Source: Paratinospora sagittata
Taxonomy: Eukaryota; Streptophyta; Magnoliopsida; Ranunculales; Menispermaceae
Direction of reading: 5' to 3'
NCBI GenBank assembly: GCA_035771175.1
Contig: CM069613.1
Span: 1,957,501-2,021,500, forward strand
DNA: 64,000 nucleotides
Below the pieces are notes generated by a model that was not told the origin of the DNA, did no database searches, and was given only the letters and a program-made list of their open reading frames with translations. Position 1 is the stretch's first letter, and each line of letters starts with the position of its first letter. Of this stretch, positions 49,488-61,456 are shown one piece after another. The position numbers were made by a program, and so were the translations under genes.

Positions 49488-49539
49488 CTGAAAGTGCTCC
49501 GAAATCCTTGAGAAACTCAGAAACTTAGGGTTTCATCAC
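49488..49539 (-). other. Candidate DPMS3 5' UTR exon
   Basis: On the minus strand a 52-base segment is bounded by TATACACAG|GTGATG and TTTCAG|GTACTT. It holds AAACCCTAAG and one tiny upstream frame (ATG plus two codons, then stop). If used, the intron to 37,219 would be 12.3 kb. It rests on splice consensus and on the absence of another minus-strand gene nearby. Confidence 0.4.
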
Positions 49540-49980
49540 CTGTGTATAATATTCAAATGAACTTTCAATAAAATGCTCTAAATAATCAGATTATTCTGCA
49601 TCTAACTCAAGAAAATCGTCAGCAAGACGGCTTTAAATCCAAAAAAAAAGTAACAGAAACAAAACCGTCAGCAAGTTTTAAAAAAACTACATGAATCCTC
49701 ACTCAAACTCAGCAAACTAGAGAAGTAAGTCTGAAACTCGACCAGCATGTTATTTTCACATTTCTCTTTCTACTACTACACACGAACTATAACTTTAATT
49801 GCATCATCGCCCCATCCTAATGTGTCATTCAAACCGTGTATCTTATGAGAAAATCTTTTGATCTGTGTTAGATGAAATTCAGATCCAGAACAAAAGAAAG
49901 AGCAATCACTTCCTTTTTCTTTTCCGTTATACGAAGAAGAAGAGGAAGAAGAACAAAAAGAATAAGAAGTGACGATATAC

Positions 49981-50100
49981 CTTGGCATGGAGATCTGAAA
50001 ACAAGCTCTTTGGTTTGTTCGCTTTGCTATGTTCAACTGAGGGATCTCACCCGGGCTATGTTCTTATTCATTGGCAAGCATTTCGCGGACCCTAGGAGCC
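49981..50100 (-). other. Candidate first leader exon and promoter-side end of DPMS3
   Basis: On the minus strand, CTCCATGCCAAG|GTATATCG gives a good donor at 49,981, preceded by a GC-richer stretch up to about 50,100 and then by AT-rich, T-rich DNA. The start site is not visible. Confidence 0.35.
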
Positions 50101-50950
50101 TAAGAGCATACATTATTTATAAAGTTCTTATTCTATTTATTTTTTTTCTTTTCTTTTTTGTTTAAGTTTTTTATATTTGAGCGATCTTTTATGCAACTCA
50201 ATTTTAATGAAATATTCATAAAAAAAGATTAATGAAATAAAAACTAATTAATTAAATTAAGTTTCAAATTACAAAATGTCATATTTGACATTATAATTAA
50301 ATGTTTTTTTTGTTAGGGTTTTTATCGTTGTATGTAATATGTCGCATATAATATATTTGTACGTTATATGTTATATGTTGTTTGTGAGGGTTCTTATTTT
50401 GTTGTGAGGGTGTTACTTTCTTGTTATATTGTTATTTTTCTTTTGTTGTTGGGGGTTTTTACTCTACGGTTGTTGGGTTTTACCCGTATTTTTGTTAACA
50501 TTTTTCTTCTTGTTGTGAGGGGTTTTACCGTTTGGTTATTGAATTTTACCTATTTTTATGTGAGTATTTATTTTTTTGTTGACAGAATGTACTCTTTTTT
50601 GGAGATTTGATTTTATTAAAATGAAATGAAACTTTGAATAAAAAAAGAAGAAGCAAATAGGTCTTGCATAGATTTTAATTAGAGAATAGATCTCAACTAG
50701 GTCCTACATCATCTGCATATCTTGTCTCTTAAAAAAAAAAAAAAGACACTTTTATTTTTTATTTTTATTTTTTATACATTGTTTAATATTTAACGGCAAT
50801 TTGACCAACAATAGGTGATTGAAAGCGATGGAGGGTATTGAGTTTCAAAGGTCTCTTTATATTTTTTTTAACCTATTTTAAATTATTCAAATTAAATTTT
50901 AAATTAAAAAAAGTTATAACAATTTTAAATTATAAGAAAAAGGATAAAAA
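50101..50950. other. AT-rich intergenic DNA, T/G-rich on the plus strand
   Basis: TTGTTGTGAGGG-like irregular repeats occur at about 50,380-50,590. No gene is seen. Confidence 0.5.
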
Positions 50951-50954
50951 GTTA

Positions 50955-51159
50955 AGCTGACGTTTGATATACAATTTAAAAATAATTATTTTAAAAATAG
51001 AATATGATCTCAATTATAATTAATTTATAATTTTAAAAAATATATTTGATATCATATTTAAAAATTATTTTGTAAATTTGAAAAGAAAGAAACTTGTTTG
51101 ATTTGTTTTAAGATTTTTTAAAAACAAGTTTTTTTTTTATAATTTTTTTCTAAAAATAG

Positions 51160-51190
<31 letters not shown>

Positions 51191-51455
51191 CGTGTTCGAA
51201 CCTTTGGCTCAACTAATTTAGTACGACTTTTGGTATTATCAAGCAGAAGACAACACTTATAAAGTGAAGAGTCGAACTCGTGATCTCGTTTCATGAGACG
51301 AGAGCCTCAAGTCATTCAGCCAACTAAGTGTTAATTTTTTTTTTAAAAAAAAACAGTTTTTAAATTACAATGAACAAAATAATTTTTTTTACAATTTTTT
51401 TCACTCTATTTTTAAATACAGAAAACATGATTTAAAAATGATATCAAATGCAGTC
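50955..51455. mobile_element. MITE-like element with TTTGATAT(A/C) inverted ends, carrying a nested SINE
   Basis: The left end has GACGTTTGATATACAATTTA and the right end is close to its reverse complement (ATGATATCAAATGCAGTC at about 51,438). The sequence between is AT-rich except for the SINE at 51,160-51,337. Exact ends and target duplication cannot be fixed by eye. Confidence 0.4.
51160..51337 (-). mobile_element. tRNA-derived SINE with poly(A) tail
   Basis: On the minus strand the head reads TTAGTTGGCTGAATGACTTG then AGGCTCTCGTCTCATGAAAC. This resembles a tRNA D-arm and anticodon region, followed by the box B-like GAGTTCGACTC. The body ends in GTTATAA and a poly(A) tail (the T run at about 51,160-51,186 on the plus strand). 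It is nested in the MITE-like element. Confidence 0.6.
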
Positions 51456-52300
51456 TAATTTTCCTATTTTTTTTTAATATTAAAAACTCTATTTTTTATT
51501 TTGGTTATCGAGATTTCGGCGTTAAAGTGGTGTCTTTTTTTCGTTTTGTGGGAATATTAATTCACTTAGACTCGAGGTTATTGTTAAACGTCAAAGACCT
51601 TTCTCAATAAAATATTTTATATTTATAAAAATTTAAAACCGAGACCTTTTATTTAATTAACGAGACCATCCCACACCAATATTAAAAACTCTATTTTGTA
51701 AGATTGATAATGGCATCTAAACTAATTCTAACAAAATTGTAAATAATTACATATTCCGAAAGTACTATTTACTAATCACCCAGACCGGCCAGAACGGTCG
51801 GGCCGAACCGGTCTCAAGCCGAACTGAAAACGTGGCGCGTGGGGGTGGCGGGTACAGTCGCTAACAAGCCAACGAAGTCACAACCAATTCACCTCCATCT
51901 TCCACACTTCCGTTTATAACTGCTTCACATTCTTTAATCAGAGCACAAACCGATCAAGAAAACGAAATCAAAACCCTAACACTCTCTCTCTGTCTTCCTA
52001 GTTCTGTTCTCTCTCACCATCTACTACTGTTCTATTTTTCATCGTCATCAAATCTGAAACATCTCGTCGAAGAATTCAAATATTTTTAGAAAGGACTCGG
52101 ACTTCCCGCGCGATTCATTTAAGCCTCTGTTCGCATCGGATCGGTCGTTAAGCTCATCGCTCCGAGCGATCTCAATCGCGTGTTTTCGGGACTGGTTCGT
52201 CAGGTTTACACTTTTCAGTGAGGATTTCTATTGTGTTTGTTTTTCACATCGCGATCGTTCCGGTACTTTGGTGCTTTGTACTTTTTGTTTTTTGTTTAAC

Positions 52301-52690
52301 TTGTTCTTGAAATGTTTATGGAATTTAGGTTGTTGATGATCTTGGTAGATTGATGCGAGCTTGAGCTGAGTTTAGAGTTTGATTTCTTGTGCAGTGGAAG
52401 GTTACAGGATCGTTGAGATGGATATTTGGTATGTATGGTTGTCGGATTGAAAATGCCTGTTGGAATCGTTGGTATGGTTGTCGGATTGAAAATTCTTGTA
52501 TGGTTTTTTGTTAGTTGTTCTTGAAACGTTTCTGGAATTTAGATTGTTAATGATCTCGGTACGTTGATTTGAGCTTGAGCTGAGTTTAGAGTTAGATTCC
52601 ACGTGCAGTGGAAGGTTACAGGATCGTTGAGATGGATGTTTTGTGTGTTTGATTGTCGGATTGAAAATGTTGGTTGGAATTTTGATTGAA
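52301..52690 (+). repeat. Tandem duplication, 214-bp period, in the VAP leader region
   Basis: TTGTTCTTGAAA begins at 52,301 and again at 52,515. Both copies contain GAGCTTGAGCTGAGTTTAGA and GTGGAAGGTTACAGGATCGT. They differ at scattered positions. The duplication lies between the probable first leader exon (about 51,950-52,200) and the coding start. Confidence 0.85.
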
Positions 52691-52876
52691 CTCATCAATC
52701 TTGATCTGTATTCTTTTTCTAATTTTCTTTCTTTGTTTTTTTCTTGAATTCTCGCAAGTATTGTTTCAGTTTTGCGTTTGAACTTTTTTTTTTTGGGTTG
52801 CAGGTAATGATATTTGGTGCTTAGTGGTCTTGGCGTTGGTGGTTACTTGAGACTGGATTTTATTTGAATAAGAATC

Positions 52877-55800
52877 ATGGATACATCGATTTTGAAGATT
52901 CAACCCTGTGAACTTGAGTTCAAGTGTAAGTAAATGAGAACTGATCTATGTTGCACATATATTAATCACCTCTAAATATTTATTTTCATGTCCATACCAT
53001 AGAAACAAGAAATGAAACAATCCATCACAATAAATGTACACGGATACATTATTTTGAAGCATGGGATTGTTTAAACTACCAGCACTATAAGACTAGCTCA
53101 AAGTTCAAATTATTCGACATTGCAGATATGATACTTCCATATGATGCAAGATACTGGTTGTGCATGATAAAAGCTTGTAGGATGTGGCAGCAGCGTGATT
53201 AGCCTTGCAAACATTTGCTGTTTTTTCAAATGAGTTTCTTATAGTTTTTAAAACACTCTGCTTCTGCACTTGTGTTTTATATGATCGTTCTAATTTCAGA
53301 TTCTTGATCTTTTATTCTGGAGAATATCTCCTCACATTGAACTTTCTTAGTCACCTAGAACTGTCAGGTAATAAGCAGGCATATTACTTTTAAACGACCA
53401 AAAAAAAAAGGAAGAAGATGAGAAAGTGCACAAACTAGAAAGAATAGCAATCGAGATTCACCATTTATGGTGAAGAGTAAATGGCCCTCATTTATGGTGA
53501 AGAGCAATCTTCACATCACACTCATTCAAACATTCACCATTTAATTACAAGTTACAACTCTTCAAAACCCAATGGATATGCCGAAAGTAAAAAGGGGCGT
53601 ACCCATGAATGAGGCTCCTGCCATTGTAGGGACAGGGAAGGATGATTTACGTAGCCCCATTGGAGAGGTTGTTTCCAGGTTCAACCTCATGACCCACAGG
53701 TTATAATGGAGCGTACTCAACCATTTCATATAGGCGCACACTTCAGATATGCCAAAAGTACAGTTCTAAAATATCAAAAGGAAAAGTATAGATAGTACTG
53801 TTTTTTTTTTTTTTCTGGTGGCTATTACTGGGTGATCAAGGTGGGGACAAGTTGTTATTTTTCAATTTTGATGAGATTTTATGCATTATTTTAGTTTTTG
53901 AGGTCTTCTAAAATATAGACAAAAAACCAGGGGGTGCCTATCACAAATTATTACGTGATATAAAATTTAGAAAGGTGCTTTATATTGTACAAATATCGAT
54001 TAAGGACAATTCAATGTAGCATAACAATTCCTCGGTTTATTTAATGTAGGAAAGCACATTAACTCTCTCATTTAGTGCAATTCATTTCATATTCATTTAT
54101 TTCATGTTGATGTACATGTATGATATCTCTTCTTGCTTATTTTTTCTTGTAGAATCTCAATTCTTATGATGCACATCGGTCCTTTTTCCTTGTTTTACAT
54201 TTTGGAGGATGATGCTGTTCTGTCTATATTAAGAAAATTAGATCATCTTGTTTTGCAATTTTAAAAATGGCACCTTCTTTCTGATATATTTCACTGTATC
54301 TTTAACCGTAAAGTATCTCTTATATGATATTTACCATTTTTCTTCTTTTCCAGTTGAGCTGAAGAAGCAAAGTTCATGCTCAGTTCATCTTATCAACAAC
54401 TCTGATCACCTAATCGCTTTCAAGGTGCAAATCATAATTTGTGAATTAATTATGGTTAGCATTCTGTGTTGAGGTTTTCCTGATTTCATTTGTTTTATTA
54501 TTTTCGAAGGCGGCTTAATTTTTTTCTTGATCTCACATTTATCCTCACCCTTATCTGGACCTCATCCCAACTACTTTGGCTTGGCAAATGGAATGATCAG
54601 TCAGAAGTTTACTCTGCCAATGGACCAGATTTAACACCCTATTGGAAATTTGGAACTGATCCTGGTTGTATTGATGTTCGATACAATACTTACTGATCAA
54701 TGGACCTGCTTTGGAACTAGAAAAGAAAACAATATTTGGATTTTCTCAACCTAATATATGCTTCCATATGTGCCATCAAACTTCACTGCTTTCCTGTTTC
54801 TTACGAATATTTTGCATTTTCAAGAAGTTTTTTGAAACATGTAAAAGTAAAACCTGTAAACTTGTATGCTAAAGAAATCTTACTAAAACCTGTAAAAGTA
54901 AAAACATTAACATTGTTCCTCTTACACCACTATTTCTCCCGTGAGATTTTTGAAATGTTGAAGATGTGAAGAGGTTGATGGCAAGCAGTTTAATTAGGCT
55001 TAATTTTTCCAGGTGAAAACAACATCTCCAAAGAGATATTCTGTAGAACCAAGCATAAGTCTTATTGAGCCAAAGTCAACATGTGACTTGACAGGTACCC
55101 CTCTTCACTGTGTTATTGCCCAAGAACTTCTCTGGAGCATTCTTAATGAGATGCCTGCCACGAGGAAATGCCATGCTATGGAAGTACATATCCATGTTTT
55201 GCAACGTGTATGCATTTGTGAATGTTATTGTTTTGAACTTCTTTTTATTTTTAGAGATGATAATTCCTTCTGAACACCTTTTCCAATTTGATGGAAATAT
55301 CTTACCTATAGTTCTCTAATCGATTAGAGTGGTAAGAACTTCCTTTCTATCATTGAAGAGGCATTCCATTCTCATTTATGGCATCATGTGCCGCTGGCTA
55401 GCATGAGAAAAAAGACCTTTGATCATCAAGATAGAACTTTCAATTAGTTGAGATAAAGGAAAGAAAAAGAAGAAAATAGGTTTGTTGATTTAGGAGATGA
55501 AGAGTGACTGATGATGGGAGACGAATAATCTAATTTACCCATTGTGGTTATTGTAGGAGTTGCTTAATATTCAAATCCTTTTTGGTTCCTTCCTATTTTT
55601 CATTTTTTTTTAATTTATAATTCTTCTAAATTAAAATTGATTTTCAATATTAATCACATGCCCTAACTGTGTTTTTGTCAACTTTGGTGTTCCCATTTGA
55701 GAGATTTCAACAGTATAGGTGATAATATGGTAATTGCATCTTCAGGAATCTGAAGTATGCAATGATAAAAAGGTAGTGGCTATGATTTTCTGATGCTTTA

Positions 55801-58800
55801 AACCAACCTCGAGGCTTGTTTATAAGGTTGTATTCCAAGCTCTATATGTGATTGCTTTTTCATGAAGATAGTAGATACAATGGAGTTTGATTGACAAGTT
55901 TTAATTTAATAATAAGGGTGAAATATTCATTAGTAGTTGAAGAGATGGGAATGCTTTATTAGAATCTTGGAACATAGCTTGAGAAGATACAAAATACAGT
56001 GTAGGAAAAGGTGGCTTGGGAAGTCTAGAAAAGTGCATAAGTTAATGATGTGGCTATGCAGGATCTTGGTTTCTTCTAAAAATAGTGTAAGTGATTTTAG
56101 GGGGTACAAACCTATTTGTATTCAAACAGTACAGTATAGGAATTCTGAAGTTACACGACCACGATATCGATATGTACTAAAAATAGTGGTGAATGTGATT
56201 GTAGGGGGTAACCTAGAATTTGAAGGATTTAGTTATCTTTTTCATTTGATCATTGTTACATTAAAGGTGAGCCTATCCTCCTTCAAGAGGCAACTTCTTA
56301 CATCCTTTGATGAATGCATGATTGGAAGTTTGGGTCTTTTCGGAGAATTACCCAAATAATGAAAGCCTATTTTGGATAATGAACCCAATTCTCTTTATGA
56401 ACATGTGTGTCAATGTGTGTATGTGTATTGAAAGGACTCCTAATTGAAAGAAATATCAAATGGTAATAAAGAAGAGAAAATCAAAGGAATGCAGCTGCAT
56501 TATAGTTGGTGAAAGGAGCAAAATATGAAAGACATTGAGCTATAAACTCCTGATTTAGGGACTACAACTAGATGAAGCTCTTGATGACACTGTAATTTGC
56601 AAATGAAGCGATGAAAGTTGATAACCTACTTGAGGCGCAATTTTGATACATTATATAACTACTTGTAATACAGTTGTCAACTTAGCCCTTACTATAGCAA
56701 AATGGAGTTAGTGAATTCAAGTAGTTGGGAAAAGCGCTTTGTTGAGTTGAGTTGAGTTGAGCATTGAAGTTACTTGAATGCATAACTAATTACTGCAAAG
56801 GTGGAGAGGTAATCAAACAGCTTCTTTCAATGCTTTATTTAGTTGTTTAACCTGATTGATGAGAATGTGATGTGTTATTTTCTAAAAGTTTCCAGAAAGT
56901 AATGTATTTATTGTCACCTTAATAATTTAAAACTCCAAATTTGAAAGAAAAATGAGAAAACACCATAATAGTTGTAATTATTCTTTCCTAATTCAGTCTT
57001 TGTATTTTATTGGTGAACCCCAAAACATTACCATTGCCTACTATAAATCTAAGTAACACAAAACACACAATAATTTGATTGTTCTATGTTGTGCTGTTCT
57101 TAGTTAGAACAATCCTGAATGTGTATTATGCACTTCGTATAATTGATATTTGCATTCTTCTACTTCTTGTGAATGTAGTTATAATGCAAGCTCCGCTGGT
57201 AGCACCTCCTGATATGAAATCTAAAGATAAATTCCTAATCCAGAGCACAGTTGTCCCATTTGGAACTACTGAAGAGGGCATTAAACCGAACATGGTAAGT
57301 CTTTGTTACTCTTACTTGGATTTAAATTGTTTTGTCACAGTTTCTTATTTGATTTTTGTTTCATAGTTTCACAAAGAGAGTGGGAGGTATATTAAAGAGC
57401 ACAAGTTAAGAGTAGTTTTCATCAGTCCGTCCCATTCTCCAGTATTAATTTCAAATAGTGGAGCTCCAGAGCAGGAAGCAATTCCCCAAGCTGCTGTCTT
57501 ACAAGATGACGTGTTGAGAGCAACAAGAGACATCTGCGAAACTCATACGGTAAAGATATTGCTATTGTCCTCTCGAACTTGAATTTTTCTTGTTTATGTG
57601 GTTCACCTCTGAATTTATCAATAGAAACAACCATTATGAGCAATCACTTAAAAAAATGCAAATGCCAATTGAGCTTTATGTGCATTTAGTAATATACACC
57701 TGATGCTGGATGGTACTTGGTAGAAATTTTTGATTGTTCAGTATAATTAACAACTGAAATGTGGAGAGAAGGGGTTCAGAGGAGTCAAACCTTTACCCAG
57801 AACAAGAAAGAGATGCACTTCACTTATATCTAGTATTGCTAAAAATTGCACCACCAAATCTTGAGAGTTGCACTTGCACCCTATTAGAGACATTAAATCT
57901 ACTTGAGGGAACAAAGATGAATTCTGCATTATTGATTTCAATTTCTTTTCAGTTGATAGAAGTTACATCTATTGATAGGGATCAGACAAAGAAAAAGGAA
58001 AGAAGAAACGGTGAACCTCAAAACATAACTACTAAAGATAAAACCAAGTAGAAAATTAAAAATTAAAATTAAAATTAAAATTGGTAGTAGTTTGCCAGCA
58101 AAAAACTTTCAAATTCTTAATTCTAACTATTTTCAGAAGAAAACTAGTTCAAAAATATAGAAAGAGAGAGAAAAATAGGAGTTGCTGGAAAATAGGCAAT
58201 TTCAACAATTTTCAACATTTAAACCCTGCTTATATAAAGACTGCGACAGCCTTCTTATTCTAGGTTATGTTCTGGAATTAATTTCTGTTCAGTATTCTGT
58301 GACTCCTTAAGCTTGCTTTATGATTACTTCTCTTAGAAGTTGCATAAACCAAGAGGGACATAAACTCAGCATGGTTGTAATGCATAATTGAGAAATACAA
58401 CGTGCAGAAAGCATGTTTTTCCTGTCAGAAGAACCCTTATATGACAATTTCCTTTCTTGTCAAAGGTAGGAAAGGACCTTAAGCAATTGAAACCACCCAA
58501 GGATCTCCCGAAGTTAAACTATGCCAAGGATGTGGAAGAGTTTAAGTCAGCGAAGGGAATTGATGAGACGAATCTAAAGCTAACTGAACTACAGCTAAAA
58601 CTGAAAAAGGTTAGTTGGTAATTGCAGGGCTTTATTGTTCTAACTTAATGAATGGTCTGACCTTATTGGTTGTAAGATATCACTAACCCCTTTCTGCAAA
58701 GTAGTTGTGGCTTCGTTGGAATGGAATTTTGATGTGATTTTTTCTAAGAAGGAGAAATGCTGCAGAGAACTTGTTTTTTTCATTTATTTTGTATCTGAAG

Positions 58801-59963
58801 CCATGAGCAAATCTGCGCACTGACTCTTATCTGTTATGATGTGTTGCAACTTGCAATGGTTGCATGCCAAACAAGAGCGTTGAAAGGATCTGTTGACCTT
58901 TTTTTCCTGTGTAGTTTGGAAAATGTGTTTTTGAGTTTAGTTGAGTTGATAAATCTGTTCAAAGGAGGCCCAGTTTCGCCGTTGTATGGGCCAGAACACA
59001 TATTTCAATGCAACGGGAGAATACTAGTCATGTATTGCCCATTTTCATTTTATAGTCACATCACATGGATTCACTCTTAATTCTGTAAGGAGATAGTGTT
59101 GATAATTGTGGACTTTGGCAGACTGAAATTACCATCACAAGGCTAAGGGAAGATACAAGTTCAGCTATTGCGGAGAGCCAAAAACTAAAACGAGAACGGG
59201 TAAGTAATCTTTTGTTAGCCTTTTAAGATGCGTTCATCTCTTCACTTAAAATTGAGATTATATGAGGCAAATGGGTAATTATTGCCAATGTAGTATTGGT
59301 GGATCATGTTTATAGTATGTGGCACCTGAAGGTTACATATCTTTTATCATTCAATGTTTTAATTGTAGCCAATTTCTTATCACCCTTATGCTACGTCAAA
59401 CTGGTGGTTCACATCTGCTTGCTCTTAAATTTGACTAAACTCAAAGCTATTAGAAAGAAATTTTCAGACTTTATTTATCGGAAGCTCCTAGAAATGGTTG
59501 TGCAGCCGCACTGGTATGACTTTGAGAGTAGAACCTTCATTAACTGATGTATTCTTAGAAAATTTGATGCATTCTCTGGAGCTCTTTGTCTCTCCCTTTT
59601 GGGGGTGGGGCTGGGGGAGGGAAGTGGTCAGGATTTATCCAGGAGATTTTCTCTCTTCTAATTATGTACTTTCTAGCATCTCTACAAAGAGAAATATGGT
59701 GAAATTCACCCATGAAACCCCCTAATATGTTATTTGACAGTGGAGGTAACTGAAATGGCCTCTTTCCTTGGCAGTGCACCCTGCTGAATAAACCCTTTTT
59801 TTTTCTGTTTTCTTTGCAGGCAATGTGGAAAGGGGAGAATGGTTTAGCAGAGGTTAAAGTGGGTTTCCCCTTTCTGTTTGTTTGTTTTGTAGCCCTTGTT
59901 GGCTTGGCACTCGGCTACCTATTTCGATCTCACGAGACAAAAATCTGCTCAAAGTTTAACTAG
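52877..59963 (+). CDS. VAP27: VAP27-type vesicle-associated membrane protein
   Basis: Eight exons join in phase to 288 residues plus TAG: 52877-52925, 54354-54424, 55013-55094, 57179-57294, 57367-57549, 58466-58609, 59122-59199, 59820-59963. The start MDTSILKIQPCELEFKFELK opens an MSP domain (about residues 5-125). That domain contains the FFAT-binding face AFKVKTTSPKRYSVEP and the conserved STCDLTVIMQAP and PPDMKSKDKFLIQS. A linker and a coiled coil (about 190-240, TNLKLTELQLKLKKTEITIT) precede one membrane helix (about 255-276) and a 12-residue tail. VAP27 proteins sit in the ER membrane, with the MSP domain cytosolic. They bind FFAT-motif partners and help form ER-plasma membrane contact sites. 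I cannot say which paralogue this is. The leader is probably spliced: TTGGGTTGCAG|GTAATG at about 52,804 is a good acceptor. Confidence 0.93.
53590..53702 (-). mobile_element. Au-type SINE
   Basis: On the minus strand it reads GGTCATGAGGTTGAACCTGG, AAACAACCTCTCC and CAGGAGCCTCATTCATGGGT, ending ACGCCCCTTTTTAC. The plus strand shows the GGGGCGTACCCATG end. This matches the layout of the plant Au SINE as I remember it, with a weakened box B. It lies in intron 1 of the VAP gene. Confidence 0.7.
56690..56765 (+). repeat. SINE-like core repeat (copy 5) with GTTGA tail
   Basis: AATTCAAGTAGTTGGGAAAA precedes GCGCTTTGTTGAGTTGAGTT and two more GTTGA units. It has the same core as the copies at 2.1-19.7 kb and lies in VAP intron 3. 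Confidence 0.55.
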
Positions 59964-60310
59964 AGATAATCCTGAGTTTTTAACTAGATGATGATTGCAT
60001 TTTGTGGAAAATTTAAGATAAGCAACTCATTCATCATCTTCGTCTATAGGTCAAAACACGGTGAATGTTATTAGACTTGCAAATTTTCACAGGTATTGCT
60101 AAAAGGAAATTTTTAGTGGCTAAGGAACCTACAAGCAAGTCAGATATTAATTCTGTTGTGTAACTAATATTGGAGAAAAGGAGCCTTTTTATCATTGAAG
60201 ATTAAAGCAATTTGTAGCTATCATAATCTTGAAGCTAACCATGCTGCTTGGTATTATGTTTAAGTATTGGGCAGATTTAATTAGCTACCAAGAAGGAGAC
60301 TATTTGGAAG
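59964..60310. other. VAP 3' flank
   Basis: Downstream of the VAP stop there is probable 3' UTR and AT-rich DNA. No other feature is seen. Confidence 0.5.
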
Positions 60311-60550
60311 GATGTCCTCATCTTGTTTGAAAATCTCAAGACCAGAAACACTTTTCTTGGAATGCAATGATGAATGAGAGGGCCAGGCTGGCCAGCTACG
60401 CATAACATGTGTGCAAGAGACGAAGCACTCAAGTCTTTTCTCTGATGGAAAAAAGTGGTTTGAAGCTTAATGACATTCTATTTACAGGTTTTTTTAGTGC
60501 CTGCAGCCCCTGGGGGTCTGCCAGCCAAGAGACTGGAGTTGTTCAGTTTG
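60311..60550 (+). pseudogene. Decayed fragment of a pentatricopeptide-repeat (PPR) gene
   Basis: Across shifting frames the plus strand encodes LFENLKTRNT, WNAMMNERA, EALK and VFSLMEKSGLKLNDI, then SACSP and PGGL. This order is that of a plant E-class PPR motif run (VF..M..RN..SWNAM...G...EAL.LF..M...G..PN...F...L.ACS..G). At least two frameshifts and a stop within about 240 bases show it is not coding. The motif start at about 60,460 is too short to count repeats. Confidence 0.55.
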
Positions 60551-61456
60551 TTCAGTTTGTTCAATTTGCCAATTGTGTGTACCAGATACAAGCTCTTTGC
60601 TAAGAAACTTGCATGGAGAGGGTTAGGGAGCAGGCACTGTATCAACATGGTGAGAATTTCACACTTCTGGCATTTACACTCATCAGTACAAAGCCTGAAT
60701 CATCCACCTTCTATCTATCAGAATTGTGAAGAAATATGAGGATATGTGGCAGTTACCGTAGAGAGCAATGGAGCTGTGGTGTGTAAACTTTGAAAGAGAG
60801 AAATTGCTGTAAGAGACTGCAACCTTATTCTACATTTTAAAATTTGAGATTCATAACATTGCTCAAGATCAGTGTTTACATTATTAGTGTTAGTAAACCA
60901 AACATGTTAAAATCAGGTTTTTATAATTTCATTTATTTTTTTGCCAAAAAGGGTTTTATAATTTACTCTTGTCATGTTATATCTATATTAGAAATAACTT
61001 CCTGTTGTGAAATCACCAACTTGGTTGGTATGATGATGGTCAGGAACTCGCCACCGGAGGCAGGAGTCCTGAGTATGAAATCACAATCCAAGGAGGCTGC
61101 TCTCTGTAGAGTTTCCGTTTCCGGTATGTCTAGCACTCTAATTTTCTGTTTAAGATTTGATAAGGCTAAAATTATTCTTAAATCACTGCAAGCATATACT
61201 AAACATCCAACCACTTGATGGATTCAAAAAAAGTAACCTTCAAAAAATCTGCTAATAGTTAATAAAAAGCTCAAGAAATTTCTTCATAGAAGACAAAATG
61301 ACTAGTGAATGAAAAATAATTCGAATTATACAATGTGGGATTCCCTTCCCAAACAAGAAAACTATAAACTATAAACTTAATCCCAAAAAACCCACTACTT
61401 GAAAAAAAAATAAAAAATGAAAAAAAAATCTAATAACAAAAAGGAAAAAAAAAAAT
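60551..61456. other. Intergenic DNA
   Basis: A short GTTCAGTTT triplication occurs at 60,540-60,575. Otherwise I see AT-rich sequence and the 3' flank of the DUF295 gene, with no supported gene. Confidence 0.5.
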
